DNA of 64,000 bases from Phallus indusiatus (taxonomy: Eukaryota > Basidiomycota > Agaricomycetes > Phallales > Phallaceae): positions 62,001 through 126,000 of the forward strand of contig JAQFWX010000095.1 in NCBI GenBank assembly GCA_027605045.1, written 5' to 3'. Position numbers and translations under genes: made by a program. Positions 42,611-55,553 of the stretch are shown here, one piece after another; within the stretch, counting starts at the first letter, position 1, and each line of letters opens with the position of its first letter. Under the pieces are notes generated by a model. The model had not been told where the DNA came from. It worked only from the letters and a program-made list of their open reading frames with translations, and did no database searches.

Positions 42611-43416
42611 TTATTGACCCTTCCTCCTCGGATCCGTAGTCTCGTTTTCTTTTAGAAACGTCTTGATTTCTTGTGCAAAAACAACCTAAAAGAGCAATAA
42701 GGGAAAAACACGGGTGCAGGGGGCATGTTAAACTGACGTTGTTCTCATACTCAAGACAAAGATTATGAACATCCGTCTTGCTATCTTTCCAGATTTTGTT
42801 CCGGTTCAAGTGATCTTCCTGCTGTTTTTTATCCAGCATCAGAAACCTAGCAACTGCTAGTTTGGCATCTTTAGTATCCATGTCTCTCCATGACTGTGTA
42901 CTTTTTGGGAACAGTTTCGCTCGACGCTGTCTTGCTCGATCTTCAATAATTTGTAGTTCTCGTAGTTTGCGGTAGAATGGTGTCAATGTTTCAAACTGAA
43001 TATGACGAAGTTGAATGATAAAGTCATTTGACTTTCGCGTCATAATACGAGACTCCATTCCGTAAAATTTCTAAAGAGTCGTGGTCAGGCGAAAATAATG
43101 GAACGATTGGCAGAGTCTTCAGCTCACTGTGATGGCAGTGATTACATCTTGTCCGTAGTAACACCAGGGTTGCATGTCCTCGCATAAAGTATCAAAATCG
43201 TCGAGCGAGGCGTCTTCTTTCATCTTTAAATATTGTACACATTTGATTAGCTGACTGCGATGCTCGGCTTTCAATTCGTGAATCCGTGCTTTCAGAGAAG
43301 GTATTGTCCAGTCGTCAGAGGCCTTCTGGATGACGGACAAACTGTGAACGGGCCGATCAGCCATCAATTCCTGCAAATAGATAAATACGTGTTACCTGGG
43401 CCACTTCGAGCCACAT
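42611..43416 (-). CDS. Uncharacterised helical protein
   Basis: Spliced frames give about 230 residues of mainly helical, charged sequence: MWLEVAQELMADRPVHSLSV, DWTIPSLKARIHELKAEHRS, MKEDASLDDFDTLCEDMQPW, RQRRAKLFPKSTQSWRDMDT and KKQQEDHLNRNKIWKDSK. The C terminus is IKTFLKENETTDPRRKGQ. Coiled-coil character is likely. The start is uncertain: an ATG at 43,571 opens a frame (MNNRTSLTIQTSQLN) that cannot be joined in phase to the second exon, so 43,416 is used. I do not recognise the family. Divergent from the VPS9 gene. Confidence 0.6.
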
Positions 43417-43782
43417 TCTTTCAAAATAAACTGGGATCGACTGTGTTTCTCTTCCAGATCTTCGGTTTGATGGCCTTCGAGTTCGGGAGCATGTTTTTGT
43501 GGAACAGGACTGGCAGCCTGTGCGGTGTTCAATTGGCTGGTTTGGATTGTGAGCGAAGTCCGGTTATTCATTTTTCAGGCTAAAACAGAATTAAAATTTA
43601 ACGTGGCAGTGCTCTCGAGGCACATTTATCGGCGCACCACCTGTCAATTGGAAACTGAGATAAAAGCGTTGGGCGCTTCCGGCTTGCGTAAGTGACATTT
43701 CGACGAAACAGCCATGCGCCAAAATCCTCCGAAAGTATTTTAATTCGCACAGCTTTGTTCTCGAGCCTTATTGTCCTAGACA

Positions 43783-46700
43783 ATGTCTAAACCCCAGGAC
43801 TCGCTTTCACCCTCGGGGTCAATTGGAAAGGCCGCTGGAGGTCACCTGCATCGAACGCCGTCCCGTGAATCGCTTAATGCGCACCCTTTACTAGCAAATA
43901 CACCCGTTGTTCACTCAACAAGCAGTAATAGCTCTTTGAAGACTGAAACACCGCCTAAATATGTCCCATACACCCCTCGTCATAGAGCACCGACATCCTC
44001 TGCAACCACAGGCACGTCTAACCTACCTGCGTCTTCGTCACCCGTTCACCAACCTGGACATGCCAATGCTACAAGTATGCTTCATATGCAAAACATGAAG
44101 GCAGCAGCTCAGTCCATTGGCGTTGGAGCAGGGACAGTGGGTTGGGCCATCCTAGAAAAACTGACCGACGCGGAGTCCGGAGCTGAGTGGGACGATATAT
44201 GGAGCATATTCATTACGGTCAAGGTATGTTGTTTGACATAGCACTCTCAGCTTGACGAACTGACAGCGTGCAGCCAACGTTATTATTGCCCCTTGAGCCG
44301 TACAGTGGAGAAATAATAACTCCTGAATTAGTCAAAGACCACATCGTATTTTGGGGCAACTTGAATCCTTCCTTCGTCACGTATTCAGGGTTAATGGGGA
44401 CTCTGGAGTCGCAAGTTATCTTTCTTTTTCAGTTTGAAGATTCTAAAATTATTTCATGATAGTGGAGCTTTGACTTTCCAATCTTCAATGGACACCAATT
44501 CCGCAACATTCGTCAATCTACTCAAACCTGATCATCAGAATAGCGCTCTATCCTCTCTTCCACCTTTAGACGTCTTCAAGTATAATACGCACGAACTCCC
44601 TTCATTCGCTCTTCCAGAACATACAGCCATACAAATCCATCCTCGTCTTAATAAACCTCCCCTCCCTCCTCGACCTTCGGCTACTACTGCGACAACAAAA
44701 CCTTCTGGTACGCGTATCGTCAATCCTTTCGCATCCCTATTCGGTCGTCCATCTTCGTCCTCTTCCACTAATCGCCCGACATCCCCTTCACCTTCAATAT
44801 CATCTTATACCGATGAAACACCAACTCAACCACCCCCATCTTGCATCGAAGTACGAGCATATTCGGTCGGAAAAAAGATTGTCAAATCTTCTATTCTCTC
44901 GCAGTTAGCCAAAATATACAACAATGAACTAAAGATGAGGCTTAGACAATGTCCGCAGCGCGTGAAAAACCAGATACACGAGTAAGCGAACGAAAAAATA
45001 TGTAGCTATTAATGATTGATAAATTGTCCAACAGTTTTGTGGCACCATTTGTTCAACATAAATCCTTAGCTCAAACTAGCCGCAAAAACAAGGCACTTCC
45101 ATCTCTGACATTATCCATGGACGGCAAGGCTTTGAGTGATGCCTTTCAAACGCTGTACGACATGATTAGGGATAATCTTGCCAAACCGGCGGACTTTAGT
45201 GGTGAAGAATCGGACGATGAAAGCTCCACTGGAGCTTTTAGTGAAGACAGACTTATCGTAATATTGGATGAAGTGGAGAAGACGCTATGTGAACTCTTTT
45301 ACGACCGGTGGGAAACATATATGGTAATCTCGCGGTTATTCTAACTCTTTATCTCCAGCTTGTTTTGTCCTGTTGGAGGAGACGACATTTCTCATGACGA
45401 TGCTTTAGCTAACCGGATAGCAGGATTGAATATGCTAGATCTTGGTTTGGAACACCTCGGTGTCGAGATGCCTAATAAAAAGGTGCAAGCATCAGCTTTG
45501 GAGGTTGTGCGGACATGCGGGACAAGTTAGCACCTTTACGTCTTACGAGACTGCACAATTGACTCGACGTTTCTTTAACTAGTTCTACAAAAGCTTGAAG
45601 ATGTCGAGTATCGGAGTCCAGCCAAGAAGGCTTCATTATTTATAGAAGCGCATAAGTGTATCGTTGGTGTGTTGATAGATTTTTCTCAACGTTGTCTCAG
45701 TATTGTAATTATATTGCTCAAGATGGCCTCTCACGCCTACCGAAACTAAGGCTAAAACCTGAAGGAGAAGAGCTGGATTTGCAGCTACCGCCAATAACCT
45801 CAGAGAAAACTTCCACTGCTTCGGGATCACTGACCCCACCCGAGATGGTTGTAACAGAATTCAGTGATGCTAAAGGCGTACCAAACGGAAACGATGAAAA
45901 GCATACTGAAATTAATCAAGACGACGCGGTCAAAGAAGATTTGCCTGAACAGCCCACGACTGTTTCGGGTGATGTACTCTTCCCCTTCCTCATCTATTCC
46001 GTTGTAAAAGCCAATCCTCCTCGATTCGTATCACATATTTTGTTCACGGAGAGATTCCGCTCACCCAACGCCAAGGGAGAAGAGAAGTATTGTTTAATCA
46101 ACTTAATGGCTGTAGTTGAGTTCTTGGAACACGTCGATATGGCTGCGCTGGGCTTAGGGGAAAGTGATCGCGTCATGAGGTCAGTCTTGCCTTCTACCCA
46201 TACTTTTGAATTTGAGTGATAATGTATTCTCGTAGTACTGCAGAACTTAGTCCAATTGCCCTGACTCACCGCTCAGCTGATCTCAATTCAACAAAGACCC
46301 TAGGGAGGCGCGTCAACCAACAAGTGGGTGAACTCGCTGAACTAGCCGGCTCTGCTGGAAAAATGGTCACGGGTGTTGTGGATACCTCCTTCGGCGTACT
46401 TCGCGGTTTCCTTGGAACTAATCCAGATTCAGCATTTCAGGTGGATACCGCGGAGATAACACCATGGAGTATGGTTAAACCCAGCTTTGGTTTGCTGAGA
46501 CGTGTCTCGATTAGGGGACCGAAGGCGCCAAGTGGAGGGCACGAAGAGGAGCTCGTTGAGGTTGCTTCTCGACCTGGTTCGATTCGTGGATCTGATATCA
46601 ATGATGATGACGAAAATGAAATTGAAGAGTCCAGTGACGAGGATGAGCCGGAAATCGACACCCGTGATACAAGGAGCATACGCAGTTTCTCAAGTATGAT

Positions 46701-47054
46701 GAGCAAAGAATCTAAAGCAGAGAGGGCAACTCTGGCTGATAGGCTAGCTAAGATGTCCGCTAATGTGGTAAAACGTGAAGCTAAGGTGAGACATTGTTCT
46801 CTCAACTTATTAATGAATATCACTAATCTATTGATTATCCTTCATTACAGACTGTGTCATCAACAACCATTACAGTTGAAAACACAATACCCCAAATTAC
46901 CAATACGAAGCCTAAAATACCCCCACCAAACCAACGCTTTTTGGAATGTGACGAGCACGACTTGCGTATCGGCGAAGTTACAGAACTACTCCATGAATAC
47001 CGCCGAGTGGTTCAAGCTATGCGGACCGCAGGCCTTTTCGAAGGACCTGCATAA
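43783..47054 (+). CDS. VPS9-domain Rab GDP/GTP exchange factor-like protein
   Basis: A likely activator of Rab5-type GTPases in endosomal traffic. Exon 1 starts MSKPQDSLSPSGSIGKAAGG, with about 130 disordered residues. The next exons join in frame (ITVKPTLLLP, NPSFVTLKILKLF). The centre holds a Ser/Pro-rich linker and FDEVEKTL-like helices (LDEVEKTLCELFYDR). The VPS9 core is GLNMLDLGLEHLGVEM, KKASLFIEAHKCIV, then DVLFPFLIYSVVKANPPRF and EEKYCLINLMAVVEFLEHVD. The acidic tail (DEDEPEIDTRDTRSIRSFSS) is disordered. The C terminus is YRRVVQAMRTAGLFEGPA. No ubiquitin-binding CUE domain was seen. At least nine introns. Confidence 0.85.
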
Positions 47055-48529
47055 ACTGACACACATCTACCCATTATTTTCTTCGTAATCTCTCATTCAC
47101 TTAATCACATCTTGCACTTGGTTTTTTTTTTCGCTTGCACATCATCTAGAATGCTAGATTGTACTTAACCATTATCCTATCCACAGCCTGGGAAAGGTCC
47201 CACTATTGCATATAATCGCGATTGGACGTGACCTTAAGATAATCAAGAATCACCACCTCGGTTTGAATATGAGTTTACAAGGCTTAGTCTTTTTTTCCCT
47301 ATTCATTCTTAACCGACTTCTGAACGATCTGACGCGGTCACATGAAAAGATTTTTTTCAAAAAAAGAACCTAACACGGAATAAAGTGTCACCCAGTCCCC
47401 ACATATGGAATATAGACCCTTGGCTAGTGGATCTAAGTTGTCGATCGTTTGGCTTCATGCACCGTTACAAAATTAAGTGCTAGTAAGATGGTATCTTCGA
47501 GAAAGGTCAGATCACGAGTTGGCGTTCGTTCCCCATTTATGAAACTCGTTTTCATCAAGGGCATCTTCTATGATCTTTTTTTTTTAGTTGAGCTATTTTG
47601 AAATTGACTTCAAATTGGCACGGAGGATGTTTTCGAAGCTGAGTTGACCCGCCAGGGTTTAAATTACAGAGAAGGCATGTTTCCGTAGTTAGAACCTCAT
47701 TTATATACTGACCATCATCTCACTTTGCTACCTTTTCATGAATAGCATTGAAAAAAAAAATGGTTCCTACTATTGTGCCAGACGCCTTCCGGTTATGTGT
47801 ATATTATACGCATCATAGCCTAACTCTATACCTGTGCGTACAGCTGAGCGGTGAGGGCCTGTGAGGCCTTGAATGCCAGATATTAATTAAGACATCAACC
47901 ATGACAATGAGGAAACCCATGGCCTGAACATAATGATACTACAATGGCCAAAATTAATTGAAATTTGAAAAAGTCCAGACGCCGGAGTGGCGTGTATTTA
48001 TTTGTATATTGTTTGTATTGTCTTTCGTTTATTCCTGGTTCAGATATGGTAGTCAATAAAAAATCGAGTGGCTCTATTATTCAAACGACGAGATACGAGG
48101 AAGTTGTTAAGTAAATTTGCCGCGCCCCACAAGTATGTAACACTTGCAACAATTTTAATGATATGGCTACCTGGACAAAGGATATATATATATCTATGTA
48201 CGTAGAGCTATATTGAACATATGCAAATTATAGTACTTCAGCGACAAAATATACTGGGCTTGAGTGTCGAACGAGAAGCCAGAACAGGAGGGTAATAGCT
48301 GTTTTAGATAGGGAATAAGAGGGGATCTCGTAATATGATAAAAAGACAAAGAAAGCAACCAAGTAACGACGGTGGTGTTGTGTTGAAGGAGTGGAGACCT
48401 GATGCAGGGAAGGAAACTGGTAGAAAACTGCAGGGAGGATACGCAAAAGAAGAATGAAACGGTCAGGGAGGTTGGCCGTAAATTAGAGCAGGGTACCAAA
48501 AAGCCGAGCCACAATATATAGGTGGGCTT
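47055..48529. other. 1.5-kb region without a supported gene
   Basis: AT-rich, with a short (TA)-rich stretch near 48,181-48,193. The minus-strand open frames at 48,194-48,514 look like random T-rich translation. It lies between two convergent genes, so it probably contains their 3' ends. No RNA-like structure was noticed. Confidence 0.45.
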
Positions 48530-51166
48530 TCAGGGTCTCATTGGTTTGAGCCACGCATTGGCATTCTCAAATGATTCTGCCAGCTCAGGGCTGATTTGCT
48601 TATCGACGTGAAGACTTCTAATGGCCGCTAAAGCAGTATCCCAGAACCGGAACCCACGACTGACTTCAGCTTTCGGTGATTTGACTCCAGTAAAGTTTTC
48701 TTCGCAGATCTCCAAAGCCGTTTCTTTAGATTCTGCTACACCCTCGGCGTTGGCATCACGAACACAGACCCCACCATTAAGATGTGTGAGGGCATCTAGA
48801 TAAACTTTGGCAAGCACTCCGAACCCAGTATTAACATCAGTCTGGAAGGGTAGAGATAGTGAGATATCCAGTAGATCTTCGCGGTGACGACGAGCCTCTT
48901 CACGGATAAGCAGGTTCAAAGCCGTCATCTCGATTAAGGATCGGAGCGCACGCGATAAAGATCGAACGAAAGAGTTGAAAACCAACAATTCACGAGATAA
49001 TGGGGCTGACCATGGTTCGGGCTATGACCGAAGTTTATCATCCATAAGAAAAAAAAAGGCTTGATCCAGATCTTATCTTTCGCTTACCTTAAAGTTTAAG
49101 GGGAGAATGCTAAGAACCCGCATCACCAATAACATGCACTTCTTCTCCTCATCTGCAAAAAGATTAATGGGATCTCAATCGGGACGAGCAAGAAATGTAA
49201 TACCATTTCCGAAACTGGGGCCACCGCTATAGGCTCGGCCTGACCAGAGTTCCCCATGCACCACTCCTGCTCGAACTAGCTCCAAGAAAAGATACAGAGG
49301 ATCTTGGTATTTATCATTCACTTTCATAGTTTTCGTAATTGCACTGAACATCGCCCGAGCGTAAGCCGTAGGAGCATGAGAATTTGTCAAGAATCTACGG
49401 ATGTCTTTTAATTCATTAAACCTCAGCTAAGGTTAAGATAAGCATACCCTCTTAATTCAAGGAACCGCCATATAACATTAGCCACGACTTCATCCTTCTT
49501 CTCGAGCAGTCTCGGACCGTTACCCTTGGACCGTGTGCGAACGGCATACTTGTCTTGACTTGTTGCGCCCAAACAAAGCGTAAAGTCAATCGTCGAAGAC
49601 TGACAGTCAATCAGTTTTAAACAAGGAGATACATATGAAAAAAAAACCCACATTCTGTCTACGTAGCTCATCATCCACAACGACCGATGAAACATTCCAT
49701 CCGGAAACGCGTTCTGTCTGCTGCAACATGGGTGGTGAATTATGAACGATAGGCTTCGGGTGCGTCGACGGTGTATCAAACCAAAAAGATGCAGTAACGC
49801 GCTTAATTCCCCAGTTGTTATGTAGAACGCTGCTGATCAATGCAAGAGCCATAGCACGAGGTCCCTGACTATTTTCAGTAATGACTTCCTTGATGAACCG
49901 GCGGTATTCCGTTGCTTCGCCACTGTCAAGGGGAGGAGGTTCAAGGATTTGACCTGTACTAAGCCATACGAGCACTTGCGGTCCAACTAAACCACGAGAA
50001 AGGTAGAAGTACACTTCGTCCGGTAGGCGATTAGTAAAGATCTCATGTAAATCTTGCGGAACATCAGCAGGACTAATGGATGGTGCGTTGTGATTGTGTA
50101 ATGTTGACTGAGAAGACAGTGCCAGGGGAAGAGGGGTTACTGCTCCATCCGAGTTGAGAATCAAAGCAAATCTAATCAACGAGCGGGCACGGAAGAATAA
50201 TTCGAGGTAGTTGAGTTGTTTTACTGCGGGATGATCCAGGAAAGCATTGACAGTGGCATGTCCGGATTTATAGTGCTTTACCATGTCGGTTAGAGACTTG
50301 ACATTTTGATCGTAGATATTAATACCGGGGAAAGTGGGAAGATATTCGCATCCTGCGAGAAGGCCTACATCGAGAAACAGCTCCTCACTGTTGATCGAGA
50401 GCTCGGACATGAGAGTTTTTTTGGAGATGTATTTGAATACAGGTGTTTGAGCCGAGAAATCGATATTGGTGATAAGTTTGTCCACATTGTAATACAGTAG
50501 AGTCTCCGACGAACCGTATATAGCGTGAATGTAAGACTTTGCATGTCGTTGAAGATAGATCAGCTATATGGATGGCATGAGTCTTCCGCCATCTTTTATT
50601 TAAATATATCATGAACAAAAGACTCACCTGAGCCCAGGCCATGTAAGGAGCGACAATATATTCGACATTCCTTTGTCTGAAGATTCTGAGAACAGGCCGC
50701 CAGATATCCCATTGAGTAATGCAAGGGCGCGTTTCAAATAGTTTCTGTGCTTGCTCCTCCTTGCCATCTTCATACTTGGCCCAAGCATCTTTGCGTTCTC
50801 TGCAGGAATCCGCGAAATCGTTGGTGCTGGGCTTGGGTCGCTTGGCAGGTAACAAGCCAGGAAAAACGAAGACAGGTTTGATGCGTATTTTTTCTAAAAC
50901 GCGCAGGTCTGCTTCAATGCGAGTTGATAGAGCGAGGGGAAGACCGCCTGTGGCAGCCAATAGAGGCTCTCTAGATGGGGGATTTTCGAGTATTTGAGTC
51001 AGATAGTGTGACGCATCAATTCCTAGACGAGTATCTGCTAAGACGGTGAGTGGTAATATCTGCGCCCTCTCTGAGAAGAAAGCTGAAAAAAAATAACAGT
51101 GAAGAAGTAAGACTCCTGTATATCGGAAAAGTCAGATTCCATGCCTTCCAGCTGCTTGATACCCAT
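48530..51166 (-). CDS. MKT1: Post-transcriptional regulator Mkt1 (XPG-like fold)
   Basis: Mkt1 works with Pbp1 in mRNA regulation. The start MGIKQLEAFFSERAQ is recovered only by removing an intron (51,083-51,144) that has a GC donor. Then LADTRLGIDASHYLTQ (XPG-N domain), GGLPLALSTRIEADLRVLEK and RQRNVEYIVAPYMAWAQ, and an XPG-I-like part (LITNIDFSAQTPVFKYISKK). LFLDVGLLAGCEYLPTFPGI follows. The C-terminal MKT1 domain includes RLPDEVYFYLSRGLVGPQVL, YLFLELVRAGVVHGELWSGR and SFENANAWLKPMRP. About 760 aa. Whether the XPG catalytic acidic residues are kept was not checked in detail; in yeast Mkt1 they are not a nuclease site. Confidence 0.92.
51083..51144 (-). other. GC-AG intron in MKT1
   Basis: On the minus strand the exon GAAG is followed by GCATGG, and the intron ends in TTTTTTTTCAG. 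Only this junction restores the KQLEAFFSERAQ start known from the family. Confidence 0.7.
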
Positions 51167-51755
51167 GGCAATAGAAAGAGCCTTTTTTCGTGTCGGCGAC
51201 GGAGGACTTTGGTGAGGACGGTATGATTACGTAACAGAGATGACACACAACGGGAAACTGACCAGCAACGAGGAAAAGCGAGATGCGTGGAAGTGACAAG
51301 TGAGATCTGAGAAGTGGGGACTGATGGCGTTGTTACGCCGTCACGGAGTCACTGCGGTGTCACGGCGACGTGTTATGGCGTGTCCACTGAGCCAAGGTGA
51401 CGGGCTGGTTCGAGAATTTTCGGTCCTCTGAACAACGGCTTACCTAATCTTCTGACTCCCTTACCCCTTCTTGGACGACAAGTACTTAAAGTAGCGGTGT
51501 TGGTTGCCCCTCTCTGGTCTCTCCTCCCTCCCCAAATCACAGTCATTGCTTCCTTCTTCCCGCCCCTCCCCTTCTTCATTCTGCCACTACTCATCACCAT
51601 CGACGCTACTTTGAAGTAGTCCGTCACCACCAAGCCGTGTGATTGGAGGCCTCGCCTCGTCCGGTGCAGCCATTTGGCTCTGCAAGCTACCCGCTTGTTA
51701 ATTATTATTATAATTCACCTGCTGTCCTTTACGATATCGCTCTTAATTATTTCCG
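51167..51755. other. Divergent promoter of MKT1 and the RVSF-motif gene
   Basis: It contains CT-rich runs (51,510-51,590) typical of fungal core promoters. No supported gene. A 86-codon open frame on the minus strand is antisense to the leader and is not annotated. Confidence 0.45.
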
Positions 51756-52978
51756 ATGATGAAGGGCATCCTCAAGCGCTACTCCCGTCCAGCAAGTTCT
51801 CGGCCAGAGAACAACACTTATACCCTCCAAGAAGTTGACTCTCCCAAGAAACGTGTTTCGTTTGACAATCCAGATCTCGTCAAGGTGTTTGAGGCAGACG
51901 AATGGGACCGTAGTCCAGCTCAGGTCACTTTGAAGCTTACTTGCAAGTGAGTACCTCGAGCTCCATTATCCCTTTCTCCCCATAGTCCCAAAAAGAGGAT
52001 GGCGTTACCGCGTCAACCCATTGCAATTTACGTTGTTTACTAACATACATTTTATCGTATAGGGATGTTGCCGAGCTGAGAGAGCTGAATATCTCTCTCC
52101 TCAGGCCTGGCCCTCTCGCGATGGAACGTACCAAGTCCAAGAGACCAACCCCCCGCAGCGCAAACCCGCAGCCACCGTCGCTTACTCCGTATATTCCCTC
52201 CAGCCATAGTGCGCTTCAACTTAGCGCTCCAACTCGTTATACCCCCGTTACCCGCCCGTCCTCACCCATCCCGGGCTTTAGAACTTCGACCCTGTCTTCC
52301 CCAATACTCCCCGCCTTGTCGACCCGTCGACTCCCTGGTTTATTGGAAGACCCCCCAACGGTTCCCTCGACCGCAGTTGATGATAATGTCAAATGCGACG
52401 AATATAACTCGGAGGGCGATTCCTTGTCATTGGTTAGGTCCCCACCGGGTCTGTCGGTTCCCACCTCGACGGTCGACAATAGTTCCTCTTTGGTTCCCGA
52501 GGTCCCGTCGAATTTGTCCTCTCCCAGTTCCAACGCGACAAGTCCAAAACTCCCTCCAATGACTACGGCTATACCCCTCTATCGACCCCCGCACTTGCGT
52601 GCCAAATTCCCCAATTCACTTGTCAAATTTTCAGACAGTTCAAACCCTGCCGCCGCGGTCCCAACTGCTACGCGCAATATGTCTGAAAAGGTGGTTATCG
52701 ATCCTGAAGCATTCGGTGCTACAATTACGCATTTCAGTACCAAGGCTTCTGCATTGATAGATTTGGAAGGCAAAGCGGAATCGGTCTCGCTGGTGCTGAA
52801 CAAGGATTGTGACAAGAATGTAATGTCTATGGCTATCCCCCCTGTCCCTGTACTGTCGAGAAGATCGTCTCGTGGTTTAATGGGGTGGGAGCTCAAGCGC
52901 GGCGTTAATACTCCAGGTAAACTCGGATTCGGATTAGTTAGGAAACAACAACAGGTCGGCAGTGATTCTCAGAAGTGA
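51756..52978 (+). CDS. Disordered protein with a PP1-docking motif (368 aa)
   Basis: Two exons, 51,756-51,946 and 52,063-52,978. The N terminus MMKGILKRYSRPASSRP is followed by SPKKRVSFDNPDLVKVF near residues 28-43. KKRVSF is the consensus RVxF docking motif for protein phosphatase 1. The rest is Pro/Ser-rich (NPQPPSLTPYIPSSHSAL, PPVPVLSRRSSRGLMGW). A more conserved-looking stretch lies around residues 255-280 (EKVVIDPEAFGATITHF). No catalytic domain. A PP1 regulatory role is inferred from the motif alone. Confidence 0.75.
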
Positions 52979-53283
52979 AGGAAAGGTGGAGCGAAAGAAC
53001 CTTTGGACTATACTCGGAAAGCAAAAACTTAATGATGATTCGCAATGAAAACTTATGAAATTGTGTCCCAAAGTGTTCCCCCCTTTTGTAATAGTTACTG
53101 TAGCATCCTTTGCCTATGATAACCCCCCCTTTCTTTTGCCAAGGCATATAATAATGATTGGATTGAATAAATCTTGGTGTGACTGAGAGCCCTTTACGCG
53201 TTACCCTCCGGGACTCTCACCAGTGAATTTAATGATTTCACGCAACGTAGTCAGACGGCTGCACACGACATGTATAGTCCGAC

Positions 53284-54581
53284 ATGAAAACCCTCTTGTC
53301 CGTATTCTCTTCACAAAGCGCGTGGCAAACACTTATACTCATTAAGTTTATTAGGGGCTTCCGCGCTCTTCAGACAAGCTTGCACCTCAAATTCCTCGTC
53401 GTCGGAACGCACCGATACCCAAACGAGCTATACCTCATGTTAACCACGTTGTCGCCGTTGCTTCCGGAAAAGGAGGAGTAGGAAAAAGTACAATTGCCGG
53501 TAAATAAATTATCGTATGTTTTTTTTGTTCTTGTGTGGCTATACTGAGACTATTCGGCTTGGTTCAGTCAATTTGGCCCTTGCGCTTTCTGCAAAATACC
53601 CACGCACGAGAGTAGGTTTATTGGATCTTGATATATTTGGCCCTTCGATTCCAAAATTGATGGGGTTAGAAAACATGGGTGAACCCGAATTAACAAAGTG
53701 TCAGTTCTCTATCTGAAACTAAAACGGTCTCATCTAATATGAGTTGATTTTGATATTGTGCTAATCTGTGCAAACCCCAGCCAAGGCACTCGTCCCGCTG
53801 ACGAACTATGATATTTCATGCATGTCTATTGGATTTCTTCTCCCTCCGTCAGCCGCAAATGATGCGCCTGTCGTCTGGAGAGGTTTAATGGTTCAAAAGG
53901 CAGTTCAACAGCTTTTATTTGATGTAGATTGGCGGCAAAAAACGGGCCAGCGAGAAGTTGACAATGGTGGGCACAATCTAGATATTTTAGTGATAGACAT
54001 GCCTCCTGGGACCGGAGATGTTCAACTAACTTTGGGACAGCTTGTGAAAGTTGATGGTGAAAAAACTTCTCTCCTTCTCATTTCATCTCAGCTCGCTCTT
54101 CTAGTTCTTATTTTTTTTCTGATTCCATGATGTTCTATTTTTCCATTCAGGGGCTGTGATTGTATCCACGCCACAAGATGTCGCCCTCCTTGACGCTCGT
54201 AAAGGTGTTCACATGTTCAGAAAAGTTGGTGTGTCGGTAGGTGCAAGCTTATTAGAGATTTACCCGCACGCTAATTTCGATGCGCCCCGATCATTCTTCA
54301 TTCTTTTCAAGATATTGGGTCTCGTGATCAACTCTGCGTTTTATCGCTGTTCGTCCTGTTCTGAGAAGCACTATCTGTTTGGCTCACTTGATTCGGCGCG
54401 GCAGACAAGCAAAGACCTTGGCAGCACCGTGCTCGGCGAGATTCCATTGGTTCCCGAAATAAACCGGTTAGGAGATCAAGGAAGATTGGGCGATATATTT
54501 ATTGATTCTGGGGATTTGCGGAACTTTAGAAATGTCATGGAAGACGTCGCAAGTGAGGTTTGGACGAGATTGTCTGTCTAG
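53284..54581 (+). CDS. Mitochondrial Fe-S carrier of the Mrp/NBP35 family (Ind1/NUBPL)
   Basis: A P-loop ATPase that delivers iron-sulfur clusters to respiratory complex [20 protein letters not shown] holds the deviant Walker [54 protein letters not shown] and [20 protein letters not shown] follow. The cluster-binding CxxC pair is present as [15 protein letters not shown]. The C terminus is [12 protein letters not shown]. Exon 1 is short and uncertain: joining ATG 53,284 across a GTATTC donor gives [15 protein letters not shown]. Organelle targeting was inferred from family, not from a clear presequence. Five or so introns. Confidence 0.88.
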
Positions 54582-54743
54582 CTGAGTTTGAAAAGGAGGC
54601 CCTGGAAAAAAACCGCAACGACTTGCTAATTGCGATCTAACAATGTCCTCCACGCATGTCTCTACTGTATGTTTTCCCCCTCCCTTTTAGTTTTCCCATC
54701 ATGTTTTCCAAATAAAATCATCAATTCTGTCTAGGAAACGCGT

Positions 54744-55450
54744 ATGTTTGGCGACCTTTCTGCTGCTCTCATCCAGGAGTCGCGAAGGGCCCAGGTCTCC
54801 AACGCGTTGCCTAAATACAACCAGCAGCTTGTGCATGCCATCATTCGTGAAATAAATTTTCTTGAATCGGCTCTCGCTCCATTAGTGAGCAATGAAAATG
54901 AAAATCGGACTCCGGGAGAACTTTGTTCGATCATGATCTATTCAACATCAATAGCCCATAATCGGCGTTGTCTCATTGCCTATCACAATCATCGATTGGA
55001 AATGCTCAAATCGATATATTGGGGTACAGGATGCGCCTTGCCATTGACCCTCAACCCATCGCACATACGTCCGAATCTGCTACCAGCCGAAGTTGATTTT
55101 TTACGTGAATACGACGAGCTGGTGAAGCAGTTTAGAGATGAGTTCAAAAGCGTCAGCGGTGACATCGATGATATCGGAGGTTCGTTCTGCCATGTCATCA
55201 TCAAAATGAATGTATTTGTGAGCCAACAAAACAACATTCGTATATATGTATAGAACTGGCATCCGTGGATATCACCTCAGATATCTTGACACCTCCGAAA
55301 GATTTGCACGTCCTTGTCCAGGTGGTGAAAGAATGTGGCATTGTCCAGACGGAATTAGGAGCCATCGAGTTCAAACTGGGCGAACGATATCTAGTCCGTC
55401 GCGTGGATATGGAACATCTCATTATTCAAGGTTACTTGCAGGTCGTATAG
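54744..55450 (+). CDS. PSF1: DNA replication complex GINS subunit PSF1
   Basis: Part of the CMG helicase. Exons 54,744-55,179 and 55,254-55,450 give 210 aa. The start MFGDLSAALIQESRRAQ matches the family. The helical A domain has NRRCLIAYHNHRLEMLKSIY (the conserved R-CL-AYH-RL motif). The C-terminal B domain has TPPKDLHVLVQVVKECGIVQ and ends DMEHLIIQGYLQVV. Convergent with the TMEM170-like gene. Confidence 0.94.
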
Positions 55451-55553
55451 GCTTGCTTAATTATATAATGTCGATGACGAGGGAACACATGCTACACATT
55501 AATGTGTTCAATCACTTCACCAGGCACAAACCGTGTGTACATCCAGAACCCAC

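Noticed and set aside
48194..48514. Minus-strand 106-codon frame as a small secreted or membrane protein
   Set aside because: Composition follows T-rich DNA. No good start context and no partner exon.
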